From the NCBI GenBank assembly GCA_006503535.1, contig QYRS01000006.1, positions 310,001-374,000 on the forward strand: a stretch of 64,000 nucleotides of DNA, given 5' to 3'. A program made the position numbers and the translations under genes. The DNA comes from Arthrinium phaeospermum. Lineage: Eukaryota; Ascomycota; Sordariomycetes; Amphisphaeriales; Apiosporaceae. Positions 1-11,496 of this stretch are shown piece after piece. Position 1 is the first letter of the stretch. Each line of letters begins with the position of its first letter. Under the pieces are notes generated by a model that was given only the letters and a program-made list of their open reading frames with translations, ran no database searches and had not been told where the DNA came from.

Positions 1-1581
1 CGTGCGTCCGTTTCGCCTTCTCGAAATCGCATCGCGGATCTCCCTCCCTAATCTCCGAAAGCGACGTTATCTGTCATCCCCAAATCATACGACAACCACA
101 TCAACCACCTATTTACCCGGAGCTGTGTGCGTGTTCTTGGTTACACCCCATACACACATTGCCTGACTGTTTTCAAACCTTTCCATCTTTCTTTTCGACC
201 TGTCATTTGTCTGAATTTTTCTTTTCTCTTTCCATCCATGTATTGCATTTGTTGGGTTATTAGACTTCTCGTTGGCTCGCAGCGGAAGGCTCGGCTGCTT
301 CCACACGGAGAGACATGATAAGAGTATGTTCCTGTTGCTGTTCCAGTTCCGTTCAGGGGTTCGCGCGAGAAAAAGAGGGAAAGGTAATTCAGAGAGAGAA
401 AATTCGGCGAGAGCAGGGAGTGCATGCAAATTGGTCTTGTTTTGTCAAGTTGCTGTTTATTGGTTTTTGCATTGATTGCGGAATCCTGCCTGTCTGTACG
501 TTTGTCGGGAGATTGTCGTCTTATTTTTGTTTTTTTTCCACTACGGAAGGTTTTTACACATCCAAAAGCATCATTGCTGCCACCATCGGCCTGAGATTCA
601 AGAGAGATACCATATGATCATCGCATCATCATCATCATCATCGTCACGCAGGGAAGGAATAGCCTCGAAAAATTGCATCTGGTGGCATCAGCATTGATAA
701 AGGGGGTCAGCGGTCAACCAATTGTTTATGTTCGAGACCGAACCAAACTACAATGTACATATACTACCAACCCTCAATCTAAGTGATTGACAACAACACC
801 ATCTTCGAGTCGCTTGCCTGATCTTGATTTCTCTCCTCTATGCCCACTCGAGGGATACGAGAAACAGTTGGCAGGGTCCTCTACCAGGGCTGACGTCACT
901 GGCTCCGGATCAAGCCTGGCCAACGTCGAATCGGGTATCACTATCATTCAAGTCTAGGTAGGCTTGGGGCTTTGTGGTGTGAAGTAGTCATGTGTTTTCG
1001 AACAAGTTACGGTTTACTTTGATCAGGCACCTACTTCTGACTCAGCTGCTATCGCTGCACCCGTTATAGCTCTTCGGTTCTCTCAAGGGCAAGGGAGAGT
1101 GGTTCAACAACGCCTGTGGAAAAGTGCCATCAGCGAAGCTGGTAGGTCGAAAGTCCCATCGGGCAGGCCCTGCAATATGGTCTGCTCGGGTTGGCATATT
1201 GCCCACTTGAACCATGCCAGGGAGGGAACCACAGTAACGTTGCTGCCGCTTTGCCGAAATGCCGGAGACGTAATGGGTCAGTAAGGCTGTAGAATCGGCC
1301 ATTTCGCATGATGACTGCTGATGGGGGTGTCACCAGTGAAGTCGTAAAGGAACGAGTAACCGGTGAGCTCTATGGTTTCCTTCCATATTGAACGTCCCGA
1401 GCGACTTTGTGTTCTCGCATCTCACGTTTCCACGTCATGCGTGAATGTAAATCGGTAGAACCACTGGTCCATGCCACCTTGGAGAGTGAACAGGCGAAGA
1501 GGCTGCCGCGGGCCATGTGTGGTCGTGCAGCGTGGCAAAGGAGCCTTCAGGGGTTTGGGTTGCAAGCTGCCTGTCAAGTAA
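1..1581. other. Intergenic, no supported gene
   Basis: No ORF here looks protein-like on either strand. The left end is pyrimidine-rich with scattered short ORFs. It could hold the 5' UTR or promoter of a gene lying left of the window. The right part is probably the 3' flank of the cyclophilin gene on the minus strand. A short (ATC)n run lies near 621-645. Confidence 0.5.
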
Positions 1582-3087
1582 TCATCGTCTCCGGTAGTCG
1601 TTGTAGCTCGAGCCCCCATCTCGGGGCCGATCCCTGCGGTCCTTTCCATCGTAGCGGTCATCGCGCCGACGCTGGCCATCATGCCGGCGGTCATGACCTC
1701 TGTCCCCATCTCGACGATCGCGGCCCCTATCTCCGTCTCGGCGGTCGCGGCCCCGGTCTCCATTCCCTCGATATCCTCCACCCCCTCTTGGACTCCGACT
1801 GCGACTGCGCCGCCTTGAATCAGGCGCACCGCCTCTTCCTCTTCCGGCGTCTTGCCGCCTGGAGCGCTCGTCATCGCCCCGGCCGGCATCGTCGCGTTCT
1901 GGGCGGTCGCCCTGCTTCCCATGACGCCCGCGCATCTCTTCATCGCTGTAGACCATGCCGTACTTGTCGTTCCTGTCGGCCACTCTGTCCTCGTGGCGAT
2001 ACTTTCGCCATTTTTCCAAGCCTTCCACACCACCCCATCCACCACCCCCACCGGTCCGTTTCCGTTTGGCAACCTCGCCCGAGCGCCATTCTTCGCTCAG
2101 CTTGCTGACACTCTGACTGAAGTCGACGTGAATACGGCGGTCGTCAATCAGCACGCTCTGCATCTTGGAATAAGCCGCCTCCGCCGCCGTCTTCTCGTCG
2201 TACTCGATAAAGGCATACTGCAAGCTGTCGCCCGTCTTCTTGTCGCGGATCACCTCGCAGGACAGGATCTTGCCGAAGCGGCTGAAGATGAGCTCGAGGT
2301 CGGCGTCGGTCGTGACGGGGTTGAGCTTGCAGACGAAGAGGATGTTCTCGGGCGGCTTGACGTCGGCGAAGGGCAGGTCGCCCATCATCTCGAGCGTCAG
2401 GGCCTGGGCGCGCGCCTCGGCCTCGCGGCGCTTCTTCTCGGCCGCCTCCTCGTCCACCTCCTCGTTGAGGTCGGCGTCGTCGGCGATGCGCACCGTCGCG
2501 AGTTGGGCCTTGGTCGGCGGCGGCGACGCGCTCGGCTCGCGCAGGCCCGCCGGGTCCGGGTACGGGTCGTCGAGGACGACGGTGTGCTTGATGCGGATGT
2601 CGACGAGGGGGTGGCCCTCCTTGTCGGTGATGGCCGCGTTGATCTTCTCGAGGACGTCGAAGCCCTCGACCACCTTGGCGAAGATGGAGGCCTTGCCGTC
2701 CAGGTAGTCCGTGTTGTCGCCCAGCGTCACGATGAACTGGCTGCCGGCCAGGCGCATCTCGGGGTTCGTCGGGTGCGGCGTCGTGGCCATGGAGACGGTG
2801 CCGCGCTCGGCGTGCTTCAGCTTCGGGTGCAGAGTCGCGGGAAAAGTCTTCTTGGCCGCGCCGGAGAGGACGCCCCATATGGAGGAGCCGCCATCGGAAG
2901 AGGGTGCTGTCGGGCCAAGAGGATCGCCGGACTGGAAGGAAAAGTCTTGCTGGACCGAGTGGACGGGGGAGAAGTTGTAGTACTTGATCTTGGCGAGTTT
3001 GAGGAAGTTCTCGCACTCTTTCGGGGCGTAGTCGACGAGGAGATCGATGACAATGTCGCCCAGACTTGTTTCCAAAAGGACCGACAT
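1582..3087 (-). CDS. PPIL4-type cyclophilin with RRM (peptidyl-prolyl isomerase-like 4)
   Basis: Uninterrupted ORF of 501 aa. The start is the ATG at 3085-3087, whose product opens [16 protein letters not shown], the standard cyclophilin beginning; an ATG 22 codons upstream adds an unrelated leader. Residues 1-163 form a cyclophilin fold ([12 protein letters not shown] and [12 protein letters not shown] segments). An acidic/charged linker follows. An RRM lies at about 245-324 ([10 protein letters not shown] as RNP2-like, YAFIEYD as RNP1-like). The C-terminus is rich in RD, RG and RS and resembles spliceosomal tails. In classical cyclophilins the catalytic Arg follows a His after the first strands; here the position is Ser44 (segment VHSVQQDF). 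The human PPIL4 family also lacks that Arg, so isomerase activity is probably weak. Expected location is the nucleus, with a role in pre-mRNA splicing. Very good match in domain order and length. Confidence 0.93.
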   Translation of the reverse strand: MSVLLETSLGDIVIDLLVDYAPKECENFLKLAKIKYYNFSPVHSVQQDFSFQSGDPLGPTAPSSDGGSSIWGVLSGAAKKTFPATLHPKLKHAERGTVSMATTPHPTNPEMRLAGSQFIVTLGDNTDYLDGKASIFAKVVEGFDVLEKINAAITDKEGHPLVDIRIKHTVVLDDPYPDPAGLREPSASPPPTKAQLATVRIADDADLNEEVDEEAAEKKRREAEARAQALTLEMMGDLPFADVKPPENILFVCKLNPVTTDADLELIFSRFGKILSCEVIRDKKTGDSLQYAFIEYDEKTAAEAAYSKMQSVLIDDRRIHVDFSQSVSKLSEEWRSGEVAKRKRTGGGGGWGGVEGLEKWRKYRHEDRVADRNDKYGMVYSDEEMRGRHGKQGDRPERDDAGRGDDERSRRQDAGRGRGGAPDSRRRSRSRSPRGGGGYRGNGDRGRDRRDGDRGRDRRDGDRGHDRRHDGQRRRDDRYDGKDRRDRPRDGGSSYNDYRRR

Positions 3088-3758
3088 GTTGGCGATTGCA
3101 GCCGTCGAGTGGCTGGAGTCCCAGAAACCGTGTTTTGGAGGGGAATAGCTCAAGTTGTTTATTCCATATAGTAGTGGTAGGTGCCGCCCTCGTCGTGGAT
3201 GGCTAAGGAATTGACAGTCTCTTCAAAAAGCGAAGATGATTGTTTTGTGCTTTCGGAGGCTGGTGTTGAGGAAACAGCATTGAAAGTCGGTGGAGACGCA
3301 CCGTGCTGGAGCAGAACCTAGACTCTGAACAGGCCTGAAAATGACATCGTTGGTCCCCTGGAGCGATGAACTAAAGCTCCAAGAGCTCTCCAAGTGTACC
3401 CCACATGACCCGTAACCCCACCTAATTTTTCTTTTGCTTCAATTGCATTTGAGCCTCCAACGCGTGAACCAGTCGCGCCTGCAGCATCGCAGTTCGGATC
3501 AAAGATCTGCGCCAAAGTTGAACATTGACCATTTTCTACAATCCAACCCCGACTTTCTTGACAACGGTCAACCAGGTGCTGGAAGTCATAATACCATGAG
3601 CTGGGCATAGCGCAAACCGACTTGCACTTGATATTCAATTTTTTTTCTGATACCCATCGTGTTTTGTATCGTTCAATATACTGTTTGCATCGCAACCAGC
3701 ATCAGAGTTGCCTAGGCCTTTTCATGTATCTCACCTATCTGTCCCCCCCTCCCTCATA

Positions 3759-6700
3759 ATGTCGCAAACACACATGCGCCTCAACTTGGCTATCCGCCGC
3801 AACGGTCTTCCCGAGGCCAAGGTGGTATGGCCTGTTCCCCTTGAGGAAAACCCCACGGTTTCGAAGCTGCTCGAGCAGGTCAACGACATCATCCCCCTCG
3901 AAAGCGGCGACTGGGGCCTCGAAGACTACGCCGTCGAGCTCTCGTCTCCCGATGGCTCGAACTTCGAGTGCCTCCACTTCCAGCTCGTGCGAACCGTCCT
4001 GAAGGAGGGCGACCACGTACGCATACGCCCCCTCCTGACCAACGACCTTAAGCAGCGTCGTCTTTCTGGTCGCTACCAGATCTCCACCGATGGCAAGCAC
4101 CTGATCGACGGCATCCCGTTCGGAAGACCCCTTCTCAAGGCTCCCAGGGGCAGACCGGCCCTCGACATCCCGCCCCGCAAGCGACGAAGAATTGCGCTTG
4201 ACGAGGGTTCCGCCGAGGATAGCGACCCCGAGGAACCAGAGCAAGAGCAAGAGCAGGACAGCTCCATGCTGCTCCTCACCAACGGCGAAGAAAATGATAA
4301 TGGCTCTAGGCGTGTCACGATCAACACGGTACCTCAGGTATTTGGCGATGCATCAGACGATGAGGAGGACGACTCTGATTTTGAGGAAGATGATATGGAA
4401 GAGGATGAGTCGGACTTTGAAGACGAGGACGACGCTCAAGACCATGAATCTGAGTTGGATGGTGAACCACAAGATGATGTCATGGACGACCACGAGACCG
4501 ACGAAGATGATCAAGACGAGGATGACGAGTCGGAACACCAAGATTCGTCACAAGGGGAGGATGGGCTTGATCGCAGTGAAGAGGACGGCCACATCTCTCC
4601 TAGTCAACTTGCTGATCTGAAGGACAAGGATCTGAGCACGCTGGATGGTCCTGGTCTTCTCCATGCTGCTTTTCCCACAATCACAGTTCTCTGTGATACT
4701 ATGCTCGCCAAGTTCGATGGAAACCTGGACTGGGCGTACAAGGCTCTCCGGAAAATATCTGAGCCTGTTCTTCCCCGCGACGAGTTTCGAAAGCGATGCA
4801 AAGAGCTAGTCCCTACCAAAGACAAAGCCGTTGGAGCTGCTGTCTCTGAAAAAGCGCCATCCAAGAACCGACGTTCACGAGAACGTCCATCGTCCGCCGG
4901 CGGGCCACGCGACCAAGCTGGCCTGGTCGACGACGAGGACGACGCTGAGGATGACGCCGAGGGCGACGCCGAAGTCGATGACGTCGATGAACACGTCAAG
5001 AAATTTGATCGCAAAGGCCTCCCGCCTGGCTCTATCTCGACGGCTCCCCAAGCAGGTCGTAAGGAGAACCACATAGTGTTTGAGGAGGACCCGAAGCCAG
5101 GCAACAGCTCACTGCCGAGCCACGACGCACTTGCAAAATCGAAAACCACAGCTGGCGAATCAGACGACAGTAGTAGTGACAGCCAGTCTGAAAGCAGCGA
5201 CAGCGGGAGCGATAGCGACAGCGACAGCGGCCCCGAAGAGACTTCTGCCAAACGCAACGCTAAACCTGCCTCTCGTGGAAAGCGTGGTGCAGAATCAGAT
5301 AGCGACTCGGAAGATACCTCATCCGACGAAGATTCCAGTAGCAGCAGCGACGAAGAGAGCGATGCAGAGCATAGTGACAGCGAGAGTAGCGATGAGGATT
5401 TCGCCCCCGGTTCTGGTGCGCAAGACTCCGATTCTTCGTCTTCGTCCGATAGTGACAGTTCCAGCTCTGATTCCGATCAAGAGGATTCTGGCCGCCAAAG
5501 TCAGGACGGTGAGCGCGGGCCGACGGTCAAGGGAAACCAGGCCAGTCGTGATGCCAACGCGCAACCGCCCCAGAATACGGTCGTTCCAGCAGCCAAAGAG
5601 TCCCAGCAGCCCGAAGCACTTGTGCCACCTGGCGCTGGAAAGCAATCTACCAAGCAACGCAATGCTAGGCGACGTCTCGCGGCTAGAACCAAAAAAATGG
5701 CTGCGGAAGCTCCAGAGACCGATGCGACCCCTGACTCGGCTGACTCGGCGTCTAAATCGGAACCGCAAAAATCGACAAAAGATGCAGAGAAAGAGCTCTT
5801 CGAAGCCAAACGCAAAGCATTATTGGATGCCTTGAATTCTGGCGGCGCGGTTGTTGGTCCAGACGGCGAGCTAGAGGTGAACGAGGTTGAAGATACCACC
5901 ACCATTTCACAAAAGAGCAACAAACGCAAACATGGGAAACGATCCACACCGGACCCTGCTGTAGGGGACTCTGCGGACAAGAGCGTTGCGACACCGGCAA
6001 GTCAAGAGACAGATCCAGACACTTCGGCTCAGAAGAGGCGTCGTGTTGATCTGGGTGCGGGTCGTCGTATGCTCTTTGGCGCCCTTGGTCTCCGTAATCC
6101 GAAAACAAAGGATGACGAAAGCAACCTCCGTGCTAAGCTCATGGAGAATGTACGACCGCTGCCAAACGCTCGATTGGAGGCGAGTGCTGCTGAGAATGCA
6201 GGCAGTCTGGCAAAGGATACAACCACAGACCCCGAAGTCTTGGAAGAAGACCCGGATGCCTGGCGCGACAAGATTGAATACCGAGCTGTAGAGTGTTGGT
6301 ATGAAGGGGTTGATCTGAGCGAGCCGCCGTTCCCCTTTGAGCAGCGGTGGGATCCACAACAGCGAAGGAACGGGTCCCGAAGGGCGAAGAAGCAAGCCGA
6401 GGAGATGGAGGCAGCTGACGACGATCAGGAAGAAGACACCACTTTTTCCGGCAAGAAAAGGATGCATGACGAGTCTGTGCAGCCAGACGAGGAATCGTAC
6501 TACAGCTATCAGGGCCAAAAAGGCAGCCAAGATGAGAATTTGCGACTCAATTACGACGACGTTGAGCCCGAGCAGCAGGGAGACAAAGCCGATAACGCCC
6601 ATGCTGACCACTCGATTACCGAATCGCATTATTCTGATTTGGATGACCTCCCCTCACTGCCCAAGGATTTGAGCGTGCTGAGGCAGCTTCAGCCGGGACA

Positions 6701-8572
6701 GGCACGGGTCGGCATGGTCATCACTTGGAAACAGGTAAGTAGTACTCCTGGTCAAACCCAACACTATGAATCAATTCGCTAATATTTTTGCCGCAGTTCA
6801 TTCTGTCTGAGGCTGTCAATTGGCAACCACAGGTCATGGATCTGACTGGTCTCATCACCGAGGTCTATGAGGACGATGCGCTCGAAGTCATCCTGGCAAA
6901 AAGAGATCGCCATCTTGAGCGTCCCGAAAAGCAATACGACGAGTACACCGGAAAACGTATCTATGGTCGCTTCGAAGCCCCCGATGACGAAGATGAAGAT
7001 GCCGAACAGGAGGACGAGGACCCCGAAGAGGAAGCCCGTCGGAAGCTTAGCTTCTCCGTGATGGATGGCTACACTGCAATGATGGAACCAAGGGTTCGGC
7101 AGGACCCGTTGACGTCGCCATCGGCTGAAAAACGCGCTGATGTGACCATGGGCAGCCCAGACGATGAAACTGGCGAGGCTGGCGAGGCTTCAGAGAACCA
7201 TGATGCTGCGGGCGATGGGACATCGTTTCCTACATTCGAGACCACCATGGACACGGAGTCCAGAATGGAGGAGTCTCACCCTACCCAAGAAGACGGTTCC
7301 TTGATGACGGGGCCTTCCAACTCTTCCAATGGTCAGCCGGGCCAAGGTCATCGTTTCATCAATGTTCCGTTATCTGACTTATCGCAGATTACAAGCTCTA
7401 GCCAGAGGGTCTCAGGATCTCCCGAGCCAAGACCGACCAGTCATCAACCTGCTACGGATTGGCCGGCTCCCGCTTCCGATGGTATGGAACCAGACTCTCC
7501 TCATGGCGGCCCTACTACACCTACTCAAGAGCAATCCTCTGTCCCAACCACCAATTTCAATGATACGAATGGAGAAATACTGACCGGGACACCAAAGTCG
7601 ACATATCCGAAAGTGGTCCGGCGTCCCTCGTCAGCCAGCAGTGAGCGCAGCGGCCGTCAACCGGACTTTGCCACATCAGCGGACTTACACGACCCCGACG
7701 CATTCAAATCTACTGTAGAGGGCGAGAGAAGTCGTCTGGAGACCAGCGACGAACAAGACTCCGTCAAGGGAGAAGCTAGCTTGCCTCCTGCAGCAGATGT
7801 ATCGGCAGAGGCATTCGGGGAAGATGGCGGCAATGATTCCGACGCATCGTTTTCCTCGTTGCCCTCGTTGAGCACAGCCCTCCGGGAAAGCTCGCAGAAA
7901 TCTTCTCAGTGGTTCGGTTCTCAGGAATCACGCCAGCAGCCCCACCTACCACCGGACTTGAGCTCGGAGAACGAAGAATCCCAAGAGCTGCCGGAACAAC
8001 AGCGCGCAGACGACGAGGACTCCAACATTATCCCCGACAGTTTCCAGACTGCTCTGCAATCGAAGGCTAATGCCGATACTTCCTCCATGGCGGGTGATAT
8101 GGGGCGGGAAAAGATGTTGGCGTCGTCGCAGCCCCATTTACCAGGCTCGCGAGGTCGTGTTGAACCCGACATCTCCCCGCCTCCCGTGCTCCGCAAGACC
8201 AAGTCGACGAGCCCCTTTGTTAAACAGCGCAACTCTCCGCCAGCCCCAGCGCCTAGGTCGTCCCTGCAGCATTCTATTCCGCCCGGAACACAGGTTGTCG
8301 AGATAAGTTCCGACTCCTCCTCGGACGAAGACCAGATCTCTGGCTCCCAGTCGGGGTCCGCAGAGGATGAAGATGAAACAGGGGTACCAGCAGATTCCTC
8401 GTCGGCCTTGCCCGACGGATCTGGGTGGGTTCAGAAGAAACTACCGGAAAAGCTGCCCTCCAAGGGCGGAAGAAGGGCGACCTACCATGCATCGCAACCC
8501 GTTCGAAAGCGCAAGTCGCAGACCGCGGCATCCGTGTACAAGAATCGCGTCAGATCTCGTCGGACTGCTTAG
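3759..8572 (+). CDS. Coilin-like nuclear protein (N-terminal coilin domain, acidic Ser-rich linker, atypical Tudor)
   Basis: Exons 3759-6734 and 6797-8572; a phase-0 intron of 62 nt (gtaagt...ccgcag) gives 1583 aa. Start is the ATG at 3759; upstream codons in frame have no ATG. Residues about 5-95 read as a ubiquitin-like coilin_N domain: MRLNLAIRR, a V-W pair, TVSKLLEQV, a run ending LEDYAVEL, then LKEGDHVRIRPLL. A basic cluster (RKRRR) follows at about 158. Long Asp/Glu- and Ser/Asp-rich tracts resemble casein-kinase targets in Nopp140 and coilin. A conserved block (RRMLFGALGL, then PPFPFEQRWDPQQR) lies at about 760-880. The second domain crosses the intron (about 970-1045): LPSLP, GMVITWKQ, FILSEAVNWQPQ, GLITEVY. 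This follows the coilin atypical-Tudor order of hydrophobic strand, W-x-P, then G-x-I. The C-terminal 500 residues are disordered and end with a basic stretch. Function as a coilin/Cajal-body scaffold is inferred from domain order only. Confidence 0.7.
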
Positions 8573-9643
8573 TTGGCAGCTCTGCGGGATGCATGATTCT
8601 GAAGACCGCATCTGGTAATCAGCTCGGCCACTTGGAAGAGTGCTGGACCCTTGGTGAAGGTATCGTGTCACAATATCCGCTTAACAAGCAGCGAACAAGC
8701 TTTAGCTTTAGCTTAACTACTACCTTAATCTGTACAGTGGGCCATCTGGATGTAACCATACATCGGATGGCCCCAGTTGCCTGCCTGTATAATCATGCCG
8801 TTTTCCGTTTTGCCCATGTCCATGTCCTCGAAATGTGTCAAGTGTCAAGCCATTAGGCAACTGTTAGTATGCGGGAATGGAGGCTTTGAAATCCTCGGAT
8901 TGTCGTTGGACGGCGGAGGAATACTTTACGTCACGGTATGCCACCAGCTCTATCCACCCGGAGGTTAACGCTTTGAACCGAACCCGCACGAACCCGCCCG
9001 GCAGTTCTCGGTCTTATAATAGAGTTGCTTTGGAATTGTCGTTTGTCGTGTGGTACGAGTGGTATAACACGATGCCCATGCAGGCCAAGGGTCCACATCG
9101 GCCGAAATGCCGGCATGCTGCGCTGCGCTGCGAGGGGAGGCGAGATGGCCCCTGAGGCTATGCAGGTGCGGGCGATGTTGCGGTCTGATTATCGATAGAA
9201 TGTTGTTCGATTGTGGATGTGGGATGCAGTGCGGCGGTAGCACTGCATGCAGTCTGCTTGGACAAAGCGCAGAACAACAGAAAATTCTCACGAGGGACAT
9301 ACGTTCAGGGTCCGGGAGAGTCGCATACAGTGGAACCGGGATTGCGGAATTACGGCGTTACGGCAAGCAGGCTAGCAGGCTAGCAGGCTAGCAGGCTAAC
9401 AACTGGGTGGTCGCAAAGAGTGGCCGTGGGTGTGGATATACTCAGTTATAGTAGCTGGCCATAGCTCTTGGCAATATCTCGTCAATCGGCTTGGTAGTAC
9501 GATGGAAGTGCGATTATGGTGATTTTACTCGTGCGGAAAAGGAGGAGATGGCGGATTGAACAGACCATGCCTGCATGGCCATAGCATTAGCCAGAGATCC
9601 CGCTGGTGGACTCGGTTCGTGAGAGAGAAAAAGAGAAAAGATG
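8573..9643. other. Intergenic, no supported gene
   Basis: This stretch is the 3' flank of the coilin-like gene and distal upstream DNA of the amidohydrolase gene. No coding signal stands out. It contains a short perfect tandem repeat, listed separately. Confidence 0.5.
9366..9397. repeat. 8-bp tandem repeat, four perfect copies
   Basis: The unit AGCAGGCT is repeated four times without mismatch. It lies in non-coding DNA about 410 bp upstream of the amidohydrolase ATG. Probably a simple minisatellite; no function is implied. Confidence 0.85.
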
Positions 9644-9650
9644 TATATAA
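9644..9650 (+). promoter_or_regulatory. Candidate TATA box of the amidohydrolase gene
   Basis: TATATAA lies 161 nt upstream of the ATG at 9811. The intervening leader is CA-rich in its second half, as fungal 5' UTRs often are. Positional inference only. Confidence 0.4.
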
Positions 9651-9810
9651 TGTCGATCATGGTCGCTCATATCAACCGTCTCGCTACTCTGATCAGCAGC
9701 AGCAAGCAAGCGCCTCAGTCTTCAGCAGCCAAGCACTTGATCTCCTACTACACTCTTTCAGTAGACCAGACAAGACAAGACTAGACTCGACAAAACCCAA
9801 ACCAGGCACC

Positions 9811-11496
9811 ATGTCCTCCAAGGCCGCTGCTATCCTCTCCACCTTCGTGGCCGCCGCCCAGGCCTCGTCGGTTCTCCTCTCCGGCGGTACCATCATCGCC
9901 TTCGACCAGGCCAGCGAGGCCCTGAACGTCGTCCGCGACGGTTCCGTCCTGATCCAGGACGACCGCATCGCCGGCGTCTACGAGAAGGGCGCGGCGATCC
10001 CCGCGGCGGCCGACAACGCGACGCACGAGGTGGTCGACTGCACGGGCAAGATCATCTCGCCGGGCTTCGTCGACACGCACCGCCACGGCTGGCAGACGGG
10101 CTTCAAGACCATCGCGTCCAACACGTCGCTGGCCGAGTACTTCAACCGGTTCGGCGAGTTCGTGGCGGGCGACCACATGACGGCCGACGACGTCTACATC
10201 GGGCAGCTGGCGGGCCTGTACGAGGCCCTCAACGCGGGGACCACGACCTCGCTCGACCACGCCCACCACACCTGGTCCAACGAGACGTCGCGCGCCGGGC
10301 TGCAGGCCTCGGTCGACAGCGGCGCCCGCGTCTTCTGGGCCTACGCCTTCCACAACGTCACCAACTTCGGCGTGCCCGAGCAGCTGGCCAACTTCCGCCA
10401 GGTCCTCGAGGACGTGCCCACCAAGGACACCCTCGTCACGCCCGCCATGGCGTACGACTCGTTCTACGCCAACCCCTACGGCCAGGAGACGGTCGATGTC
10501 ATGGCCCTCGCTCGGTAAGCTCCCCTCCTTCTTCTGCTGCCTAGCAATACCCCTTAATCGGACAGCGAGCTAACGGATTTGGTGGTGCAGTGAGTACAAC
10601 ATCTCCGCCATGACGGCCCACTACCTGGGAGGTCCTTGGTCCAGTAAGTTTCTATTGCCCCCTTTCCCCTTTCCCCTTTCCACAGTAGCTAACGGGTCTT
10701 CTCCGCCACAGCCAACAACAGCCCCGAGCTGCTCCACGAGCTGGGCTTCCTCAACGACAGCATCCCCGTCGTCTTCTCGCACGGCTCCTTCATGACGGAG
10801 AAGGACGCCGAGCTGCTGCACTCGTGCAACCAGTACCTCTCCAACACGCCCGAGTCGGAGATGCACTACGGCCACTCGCACGAGCCCAGCATCCACTTTG
10901 GCGTGCAGGACCAGATGGCCTTGGGGGTTGACACCTTCTTCACCTACTCGACCGACATGGCGACCCAGGCCCGCATCTGGCTCCAGCACGCCCGCTACGC
11001 CCTCTACCTCGACGTCCTGAACCAGGGCGCCATCCCGCCCAACGACCCCATGTCCGTCAACCAGGCCTTCCTGCTCGCCACCCGCGCCGGCGGCCAGGCC
11101 CTGCGCCGCGACGACATCGGCGTCATCGCCGAGGGCGCCGTCGCCGACCTTCTGGTCTACGACGGCCGCACCCCTTCCTTGTTGGGCTGGGTCGACCCCG
11201 TCGCCGCCGTCGTCCTGCACGCCAACGCCGGCGACCTCGAGCACGTTCTTGTTGGTGGTAAGTTCGCCAAGCGCGACGGCAAGCTCACGGCGCAGAACTA
11301 CGCCAAGGTCCAGGACAAGCTGCTCGAGAGCGCCCTGCGCATCCAGGCCACGTGGCGCGACCTGCCCATCCCCGCCATGGACGGCAAGTTCCCCTCGTCC
11401 GGCGCCCCCTACGTCCGCGCCGGCGAGGTCAACATCATGAAGGGTGTGGCCGCGGCCGAGGCGGGCAACGATGGCTACGGCGTCAAGTTCGACTAA
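9811..11496 (+). CDS. Amidohydrolase-superfamily protein (chlorohydrolase/deaminase-like)
   Basis: Exons 9811-10514, 10591-10643 and 10712-11496, introns of 76 and 68 nt with GTAAGC and GTAAGT donors and CTAAC branch points; 513 aa. The start ATG at 9811 opens a short Ala-rich hydrophobic stretch (residues 4-20), possibly a signal peptide. The N-terminal beta-sandwich carries VLLSGGTIIAFD and DRIAGVY. The metal motif DTHRH is at 88-92 (His90, His92), after ISPGFVD. Later come GHSHEPS and the LGVDTFFTYSTDMATQA segment, where the superfamily Asp ligand is expected, and the C-terminal signature GVIAEGAVADLLVYDGR typical of the MTA/SAH-deaminase and chlorohydrolase (TrzN/AtzA-like) branch. It should hydrolyse or deaminate a small nitrogen heterocycle; the substrate cannot be read from sequence. 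It stands alone, without an obvious cluster. Confidence 0.85.

Noticed and set aside
1852..3171. 439-codon plus-strand ORF
   Set aside because: Antisense shadow of the cyclophilin gene; Arg/Leu/Gly-rich composition from GC-rich codons.
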